A stretch of 64,000 nt of DNA from Brevibacillus sp051967035 (GTDB lineage Bacteria; Bacillota; Bacilli; Brevibacillales; Brevibacillaceae): the NCBI RefSeq assembly GCF_051967035.1, contig NZ_JBQCKK010000015.1:1-64000 (forward strand), read 5' to 3'. The stretch's first letter is position 1, and each line of letters opens with the position of its first letter. A program made the translations under genes and the position numbers. The notes under the pieces are model-generated. The model was not told the origin of the DNA, did not search any database, and was given only the letters and a program-made list of their open reading frames with translations. Shown in pieces: positions 59,501 to 64,000 of this stretch.

Positions 59501-60087
59501 AGCACGGGTTCATCAATACAGTCGGTTTTGATCTGTACAGTCAGATGCTCAAGGAAGCGATTGACGAGCTGAAGGGCGAGACCAAGCAGGAGGTGGCGAC
59601 GCCTGTGGAAATCAACCTGCAACTCGATGCGTACATTCCTTCCATGTACATTACCGACAGCCGCCAGAAAATCGAGATGTACAAAAAGTTCGTGGCGGTT
59701 TCCACGCTGGAGGATGTCGACGATCTGGCAGAGGAATTGCTTGACCGTTTTGGTCCTGTCCCCAAGCCGGTTGACAATTTGCTGACGATTTCCCGCTTGC
59801 GCGTCTACGCCTTGCAACACCACATTACCGAGATCAGCCAAAAAAATCCGGATGAAATCAAGCTGGTGTTACATCCTAGCCAGAACAACAACATTGACGG
59901 CGGCGCTCTGTTCGCGCTTGCCAGCAACTGGAGCCGAAGACTGGGGCTCTCGGGTGGACAACAGATCACCATTACTGTTAAAGTAAAGGGGTTAAGAGAA
60001 GACGAGGGCGTACAGTTGGTTGAAAAACTGCTGCGTCAATTTCATCAGGTGCGTAAAGACACCGGTACGGAGAGTCCTGTGTCCTAA
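56539..60087 (+). CDS. mfd: Transcription-repair coupling factor Mfd
   Basis: Mfd removes RNA polymerase stalled at DNA damage and recruits UvrA. The 1182-residue protein has the UvrB-like N-terminal part, the RNA-polymerase-interacting domain, a RecG-like translocase with GDVGYGKTEVAIRAAFKAVM (about residues 654-673) and DEEQ box, and the C-terminal autoinhibitory TRCF domain (YIPSMYITDSRQKIEMYKKF). Length matches B. subtilis Mfd (1177). Confidence 0.97.
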   Translation: MQVIINPMKQDSNVGTIVAGLEKGLHEQLVSGLAGSARQTLMAALQQMTGRPVCVVTHNMYQAQKVYEDLIELVPSDQVLLYPGNELIGSELAIASPEMLAQRIHVFNRLAQGFTGFLVAPFAGLRRLVVPPQVWKEAQITLSVGDELDVESFLSRCVELGYERVDMVERKGELSVRGGIIDLYPIDSEWPVRIELFDVEIDSIRTFDMLSQRSMESVQTYVLGPAKEMIASTHLLMESAVRLEQKLGETVAKLKDGAAKEKVAERIGADVERMKAGQRFPQLYAYISVIYPSQDTLLSYMPPETLLIMDEPSRVLDTAAQLQKEEAEWLTGRIAQGEYMANLSLSRTYEDIVSQKKRQIVHLSLFLRQSPKTQPQNIVNLTCRTMQNFHGQMNVLKTELARWKKSQDQIVFVAADLERAKRLERVLHDYEMEADVLTEPVDVVPPGRPTIILGNLQTGFELPLNKLVVITEGEVFTAKQRKARKVQQTMNNAERIKNYLELKPGDFVVHVNHGIGKYLGIETKEILGIHKDYLHIQYAAGDSLFVPIDQIDHVQKYVASEEAQPKIYSLGGSEWKRVKNKVQSSVKDIAEDLIKLYAAREAAVGHAFSPDTAEQREFEAMFPYQETPDQLRAIAEVKADMERRRPMDRLVCGDVGYGKTEVAIRAAFKAVMDGKQVAVLVPTTILAQQHYETFRERFAEYPIRVEVLSRFRSRKEQNATLKGLKEGTVDVVIGTHRLLSKDLLFRDLGLLIVDEEQRFGVSHKEKLKQIKTNVDVITLTATPIPRTLHMSMLGVRDLSVIETPPENRFPVQTYVMEYSPALVREAIERELARDGQVFFLYNQVQGIEQMAEQISMLVPDARIAVAHGQMNESELEGVILDFLEGNFDVLVSTTIIETGVDIPNVNTLIIYNADKMGLSQLYQLRGRVGRSNRIAYAYFTYQRDKVLTEVAEKRLQAIKEFTELGSGFKIAMRDLSIRGAGNLLGAEQHGFINTVGFDLYSQMLKEAIDELKGETKQEVATPVEINLQLDAYIPSMYITDSRQKIEMYKKFVAVSTLEDVDDLAEELLDRFGPVPKPVDNLLTISRLRVYALQHHITEISQKNPDEIKLVLHPSQNNNIDGGALFALASNWSRRLGLSGGQQITITVKVKGLREDEGVQLVEKLLRQFHQVRKDTGTESPVS

Positions 60088-60123
60088 GGGACAGGGGGCT
60101 TGCCGGGAAGGGAGATTCCTAGT

Positions 60124-61200
60124 ATGAAACGTTCTGTAGCGATTTTATCTTCTGCTGTTCTGGTCGTGGCACTCATGACCGGCTGCGGAAAGGCAGAAGA
60201 TAATGCGCAGCCGAATCAAAACGCAGCCAGTCAGACAGACGGAAATAAACAGGGAAATCAAGCTGCTGATGCCAACGATCCACTCACGCAGTTTCCCAAG
60301 CTGACCTTGCCTTATACGGGAGATGCGAAGGCGGCTTTTGTTGAGTATCAGGGCGGCACGGTGACAGGCCAGGAGTTCGAAGAGTTCCTGCGCGTCATCA
60401 ACTTCATGAATCCGCAACAAGGTACCATGATCGAGGCAGCCGACAACGAAGCGCTGAAAGCTTTCGCGCGCGAGTATACGGCAACCAAAATTTTGGCGAG
60501 TCGTTCTGATGACGCCATGAAGAAGGAAGCGAAAGCCCTGGCGGAAAAGACCTTTGAGAAAATCAAAGGTCAGTACATGAGCTTCTTGGGCAAGGACGAG
60601 GCCAAGTTCAACAAGCTGATGGAAGGCCAAGGCGTCACCAAAGAAATGGTGACCAACCAGATGGCGCTCATCAACGAATCGATCACCGTGCTGAAAAAGA
60701 ACATCAGTGACGATACATTGAAGCAGAAGTACGACCAGATGGACAAAGCGTCCCGCACCATCGCATCGGTACGCCATATCCTGATTTCCACGGAGAAGCG
60801 CAAGCCTGAGGAAGCATTGAAAATCGCCAACGACCTCGAAGCGCGTCTGAAAAAGGGCGAGGACTTCGCGAAGCTGGCGAAGGAGTTTACGGACGACCCG
60901 GGCAGCAAGGAAACCGGCGGCCTGTACGAAAATGCCGACGTAAGCCAATGGGTGCCTGAGTTCAAAAACGCAGCGTTGACGCAAAAAGTCGGGGAAGTAG
61001 GACCTCCGGTAAAAACGAGCTTTGGTTACCACATCATCAAGGTTGAAAACCGCAAGGAAAAAACCTTCGATGAAATGAAGGAAGAGCTCCGCGCAAATGC
61101 GCTGGAGGCTGGCTACGATGCGTTTGGCAAAAACGAGCTGGACAAGCTGATCGTGAAGTACAACCTGCCGCAGTCCAATAACGAGGCAGCGAAAAAGTAA
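60124..61200 (+). CDS. PpiC-type peptidyl-prolyl isomerase lipoprotein
   Basis: The 358-residue protein has a lipoprotein signal with lipobox LMTGC (Cys21), a polar Asn/Gln-rich linker, and a parvulin (PpiC/rotamase) domain with SVRHILISTEKRKPEEALKI, FAKLAKEFTDDPGSKETGGL and FGYHIIKVENRKEK. Such proteins fold exported proteins at the outer face of the membrane (PrsA type). The ATG at 60124 follows GGGAAGGGAG. In B. subtilis spoVT follows mfd directly, so this gene is an insertion here. Confidence 0.9.
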   Translation: MKRSVAILSSAVLVVALMTGCGKAEDNAQPNQNAASQTDGNKQGNQAADANDPLTQFPKLTLPYTGDAKAAFVEYQGGTVTGQEFEEFLRVINFMNPQQGTMIEAADNEALKAFAREYTATKILASRSDDAMKKEAKALAEKTFEKIKGQYMSFLGKDEAKFNKLMEGQGVTKEMVTNQMALINESITVLKKNISDDTLKQKYDQMDKASRTIASVRHILISTEKRKPEEALKIANDLEARLKKGEDFAKLAKEFTDDPGSKETGGLYENADVSQWVPEFKNAALTQKVGEVGPPVKTSFGYHIIKVENRKEKTFDEMKEELRANALEAGYDAFGKNELDKLIVKYNLPQSNNEAAKK

Positions 61201-61216
61201 AAAACGCAGCAGATCG

Positions 61217-61246
61217 AAAACAGGGAATTCCTTTCCCTGTTTTTTC
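61217..61246 (+). terminator. Terminator after the PpiC gene
   Basis: AAAACAGGGAA and TTCCCTGTTTT form an 11-bp stem, then TT. Confidence 0.9.
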
Positions 61247-61254
61247 GTTTTCTC

Positions 61255-61283
61255 GCATATTCTTGAAACATGGGCAAATACTA
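61255..61283 (+). promoter_or_regulatory. Candidate sigma-G promoter of spoVT
   Basis: GCATA (61255-61259) and AATACTA (61277-61283, six of seven to CATACTA) are separated by 17 bases. spoVT is sigma-G-dependent in B. subtilis. The leader to the ATG is long (about 150 bases). Confidence 0.5.
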
Positions 61284-61439
61284 TTATCACTCGCTACCAC
61301 CCGGGGGAGAGTAACTGAAGCAACTGGTAAAAATTGATGCAAGCACCCATAGTTAAAATTAGAATTTGAGGAAAAAATACAAGTAACCAACCACCATTTA
61401 TTCACTACCCACTTCTCAGGGAAAGCGAGGCAACATGAC

Positions 61440-61982
61440 ATGAAAGCAACTGGTATCGTTCGTCGAATTGACGACCTCGGTCGGGTCGTGATTCCTAAGG
61501 AGATTCGTCGTACATTGCGCATTCGTGAAGGCGACCCGCTTGAGATTTTTGTGGATCGTGACGGAGAAGTCATTCTCAAAAAGTATTCACCGATAGGAGA
61601 ATTAGGTGATTTTGCCAAAGAATACGCTGATTCCCTGTATGAAAGTTTGAATCATACCGTATTGATCTCAGATCGGGATACCGTCATCGCCGTAGCTGGA
61701 GCATCGAAAAAAGAGTACCTGGAAAAAGCCATTGGCAGCATTGTGGAAAAATGTTTGGAGGAACGCAAAACCCGACTGGAGAAAAACGCCGGTACTTATG
61801 AGATTTGCCGCGATATGAACGAGACATACGGCTCGTTCGTCGTCGCTCCCATCGTGGCCGGTGGTGACCCGATCGGTTCCGTGATTCTCCTGAACAAAAA
61901 CGAATCGACCAAGATGAGTGATCTGGAGATGAAAATGGCGGAGACCGCAGCCGGTTTTCTGGCGAAGCAAATGGAGCAATAG
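61440..61982 (+). CDS. spoVT: Stage V sporulation regulator SpoVT
   Basis: SpoVT tunes forespore genes, raising or lowering sigma-G targets. The N-terminal domain is AbrB-like (KATGIVRRIDDLGRVVIPKE). The C-terminal ~125 residues form the GAF domain (AVAGASKKEYLEKAIGSIVE, FVVAPIVAGGDPIGSVILLN). The 180-residue length is normal. GCGAGG lies ten bases from the ATG. Confidence 0.95.
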   Translation: MKATGIVRRIDDLGRVVIPKEIRRTLRIREGDPLEIFVDRDGEVILKKYSPIGELGDFAKEYADSLYESLNHTVLISDRDTVIAVAGASKKEYLEKAIGSIVEKCLEERKTRLEKNAGTYEICRDMNETYGSFVVAPIVAGGDPIGSVILLNKNESTKMSDLEMKMAETAAGFLAKQMEQ

Positions 61983-61995
61983 CAAGTATGCATGA

Positions 61996-62028
61996 GAACA
62001 GCCTCGATTTTGCCGGGGCTGTTTTTTT
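61996..62028 (+). terminator. spoVT terminator
   Basis: GAACAGCC and GGCTGTTT pair around a loop and are followed by TTTT. Confidence 0.85.
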
Positions 62029-62099
62029 GCTGCCGACCAGCTTGCCTGGTCTGTTGCGGGCGAGCCTTCCCACATTTTTTCTCGCCGATTTGCTTGTGG

Positions 62100-62105
62100 T
62101 ATAAT
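62100..62105 (+). promoter_or_regulatory. Extended -10 element before spoVB
   Basis: A perfect TATAAT preceded by TGG (extended -10). The -35 region TTTTCT is poor. Confidence 0.45.
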
Positions 62106-62144
62106 GGACGAAGTTTCTGGTTGGAGAGGAGAAATTTCACGCAC

Positions 62145-63782
62145 ATGGCTCAAGAAAAGGCATCCGTTCAATTTGTGAAAGGCGCAGCCATACTCGGGGT
62201 TGCCGGTCTTGTCTCCAAGCTGCTTGGCGCAGTATACCGCATTCCATACCAAAACATTGCCGGCGATATCGGCTTGTACGTATATATGCAAGTATACCCG
62301 CTATACACCACGCTCTTGATTTTGGCGACGGCTGGCTTTCCGATCGCCATCTCCAAGATCGTTTCGGAGCGTATCGCCATCGGCGATGCGCTGGGTGCGC
62401 GAAGAGCGTTCCGCGTCGCCAGCATTTCGCTGGTCGTGCTCGGCTTGTTTTTCTTCGTGTTGCTGTACGGAGGGGCTCCGGTCATTGCCCGATTCATGGG
62501 AGACGAACATTTGACGACACCGCTGCGGGCAGTCGCCTGGTCCTTGCCGCTCGTGCCGATGGCAGCGATCTTGCGCGGATATTTTCAAGGGCACCAGAAC
62601 ATGATGCCGACAGGAGTTTCGCAGGTCATCGAGCAGCTGATTCGGGTGATTTTCATTTTGCTCGCCGCTTTCTGGGCGATGAATGTGTACCAGGACGCGT
62701 ATCTCGCAGGTACCGGAGCGGTATTTGCCGCTTTTCCAGGAGGTGTGGCCGCCATTCTCGTCCTGCTGTGGTACTGGAGAAGGGACAAGCAGGGCGCTCA
62801 ACTGATTCCCGAGCAGACACAGCGAGCGGGAGTGAGTACCTGGACCAATCGTCAGGTGTTGCGCAGCCTGTTGATGTACGCTGTCCCGATCTGCATGGGA
62901 GCGCTGGTTTTGCCGCTCATCCCGCTGGTGGACTCGATTACGGTTGTCAACATGCTCCAGCTTAGCGGAACACCGGAAGATATGGCCAAGCTGTTAAAAG
63001 GGGCGTTTGACCGCGGTCAGCCGCTCATCCAGTTCGGTACGTTCTTTGCGACATCGCTGTCGTTGGCGCTCGTGCCTGCGATCAGCGAAGCCGTGGCGCA
63101 GAGGCAGCATCACATGATCGTGTCTCGTTCCGAAATCGCCATTCGCCTGACTTTTTTACTGGGACTGCCGGCTTCGTTTGGCCTCGCTTTGCTGGCGGAG
63201 CCAATCAACGTCATGCTGTATGGCGACAGCAACGGAACAGAAGCGCTCGCGGTACAATCGTTCACGATTATGTTTGCCACGCTGAGCATCGCCAGCGCCG
63301 GCATCCTGCAAGGTCTGGGGCGCGTCATGCGACCAGCGCGCAATCTGTTTATCGGCGTCTTGGTCAAGCTCGTCCTGAATCTCGCGCTCGTTCCTCTCTG
63401 GGGGATTGCAGGCGCCGCGCTGTCGACGGTGATTGCTTATCTCGTAGCGATGGGGCTGAATGTGCTTGCGGTAAAAAAATACACGGGAGCGCAGGTTGGA
63501 TTGCGGCAAACGGTTCTCAAACCGTTTTTGTCTGTCCTGGTCATGTCGGTGGTCGTTTTGCTTGTAGAAGGGGGAGCAAGCGCTCTGCTCGGCATGGCGG
63601 GAATGTCCGAACGGCTGTTCCAGACAGGGGTTGGCCTGCTTTCCGTAGGGGCGGGGGCAGTGGTCTACGTGCTGGCGCTGTTGAAAACGGGCGGACTGAC
63701 AAGAAACGATATTCATTTTCTGCCCAAAGGAAAGCGAATTGCTGCGCTGTTGACACGGTTCCAGCTTCTTCCTAAATCATAG
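62145..63782 (+). CDS. spoVB: SpoVB/MurJ-family polysaccharide or lipid II flippase
   Basis: The 545-residue protein has 14 membrane helices in the MOP exporter pattern, starting FVKGAAILGVAGLVSKLLGA and YRIPYQNIAGDIGLY. It is the SpoVB/YtgP-type branch, which moves lipid-linked precursors across the membrane. In B. subtilis SpoVB is needed for spore cortex. spoVT-spoVB-yabN order is conserved. GAGGAG lies 12 bases from the ATG. Confidence 0.92.
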   Translation: MAQEKASVQFVKGAAILGVAGLVSKLLGAVYRIPYQNIAGDIGLYVYMQVYPLYTTLLILATAGFPIAISKIVSERIAIGDALGARRAFRVASISLVVLGLFFFVLLYGGAPVIARFMGDEHLTTPLRAVAWSLPLVPMAAILRGYFQGHQNMMPTGVSQVIEQLIRVIFILLAAFWAMNVYQDAYLAGTGAVFAAFPGGVAAILVLLWYWRRDKQGAQLIPEQTQRAGVSTWTNRQVLRSLLMYAVPICMGALVLPLIPLVDSITVVNMLQLSGTPEDMAKLLKGAFDRGQPLIQFGTFFATSLSLALVPAISEAVAQRQHHMIVSRSEIAIRLTFLLGLPASFGLALLAEPINVMLYGDSNGTEALAVQSFTIMFATLSIASAGILQGLGRVMRPARNLFIGVLVKLVLNLALVPLWGIAGAALSTVIAYLVAMGLNVLAVKKYTGAQVGLRQTVLKPFLSVLVMSVVVLLVEGGASALLGMAGMSERLFQTGVGLLSVGAGAVVYVLALLKTGGLTRNDIHFLPKGKRIAALLTRFQLLPKS

Positions 63783-63802
63783 GCATGTCGGAGGCGAAAC
63801 GA

Positions 63803-64000
63803 TTGGATACGAACCCAAAAACCATTACCGTAGTCGGGCTGGGCGCAGGCGATCTCGACCAGCTGCCCTATGGCATTTACCGGACGCTCAAGCAAGCGAA
63901 TCAGCTTTATTTGCGCACAAAGGAACATCCTGTTGTGGCCCAGCTGGCACACGAGGGCATCGCGCTGACGTCCTTTGACGAAGTGTACGAGCAGCATGAC
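63803..64000 (+). CDS. yabN: YabN, tetrapyrrole methylase/MazG fusion (partial)
   Basis: Only the first 66 codons are in the window. They encode ITVVGLGAGDLDQLPYGIYR, the start of a tetrapyrrole (SAM) methylase-like domain. In B. subtilis YabN this is joined to a MazG pyrophosphohydrolase. I choose the TTG at 63803 because GGAGG lies eight bases upstream. The ATG at 63785 overlaps that site. The gene runs off the right edge. Confidence 0.88.
   Translation, partial: MDTNPKTITVVGLGAGDLDQLPYGIYRTLKQANQLYLRTKEHPVVAQLAHEGIALTSFDEVYEQHD

Overview
The window is a chromosomal segment of a spore-forming Gram-positive bacterium, most likely Brevibacillus or a close Paenibacillales relative. It carries sporulation genes (bofA, csfB/gin, sspF, spoVG, spoVT, spoVB, fin), strong AGGAGG-type ribosome sites with many GTG and TTG starts, and two T-box leaders. 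Its gene order follows the origin-proximal region of Bacillus subtilis from the 23S rRNA/yaaC/guaB region to yabN. The genus is inferred from overall protein style and was not tested by a search.

Layout. 1-7.7 kb: 23S rRNA tail, yaaC (minus), guaB, dacA, pdxS-pdxT (PLP synthase) and T-box-controlled serS. 7.8-11.1 kb: a 50-aa zinc-finger-like protein, then malate synthase and isocitrate lyase (glyoxylate shunt). 11.1-16.1 kb: tRNA-Arg(CCU) followed by an island-like stretch with an unknown 394-aa protein, fused insertion-sequence remnants, a secreted stalk-domain protein and a divergent pair of XRE regulators. 16.1-24 kb: ykuK, tadA, an RsuA-type pseudouridine synthase, tRNA-Ser(CGA), a CsoR/CstR-type repressor with a membrane rhodanese, an NAD(P)-binding protein behind two palindromic operators, a methyltransferase, a DedA protein and an HD-GYP protein.

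24-40 kb: SRP RNA, a soluble PAS histidine kinase, dnaX-ebfC-recR, a CPBP membrane protease, yaaL-bofA, a divergent UDP-glucose-dehydrogenase-like protein, csfB, a YaaO-type decarboxylase, then tmk-darA-yaaR-holB-ricT-yabA-trmN6-yazA-rsmI. 40-51 kb: abrB (minus) with a promoter and Spo0A-type boxes, T-box metS, tatD, yabE, rnmV, ksgA, veg, sspF, ispE, purR, ridA, spoVG. 51-64 kb: a CobW-family GTPase (minus), glmU, prs, ctc, pth, fin, mfd, a PpiC lipoprotein, spoVT, spoVB and the start of yabN.

How the genes work together. The core is housekeeping (GMP, PLP, PRPP, UDP-GlcNAc and isoprenoid synthesis; tRNA charging; replication clamp loading; ribosome maturation and transcription-coupled repair) mixed with sporulation control. 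Recognisable promoters for sigma-A, sigma-H (spoVG) and forespore sigmas (csfB, fin, spoVT), plus Spo0A-type boxes at abrB, fit that picture. I found no CRISPR array, intact prophage or replication origin. The less ordinary parts are the free-standing zinc-finger protein, the repeats in front of aceB, the XRE switch and IS chimera, the CstR-rhodanese pair, the UGDH-like protein, and a hairpin that holds the ctc ribosome binding site in its 3' arm.
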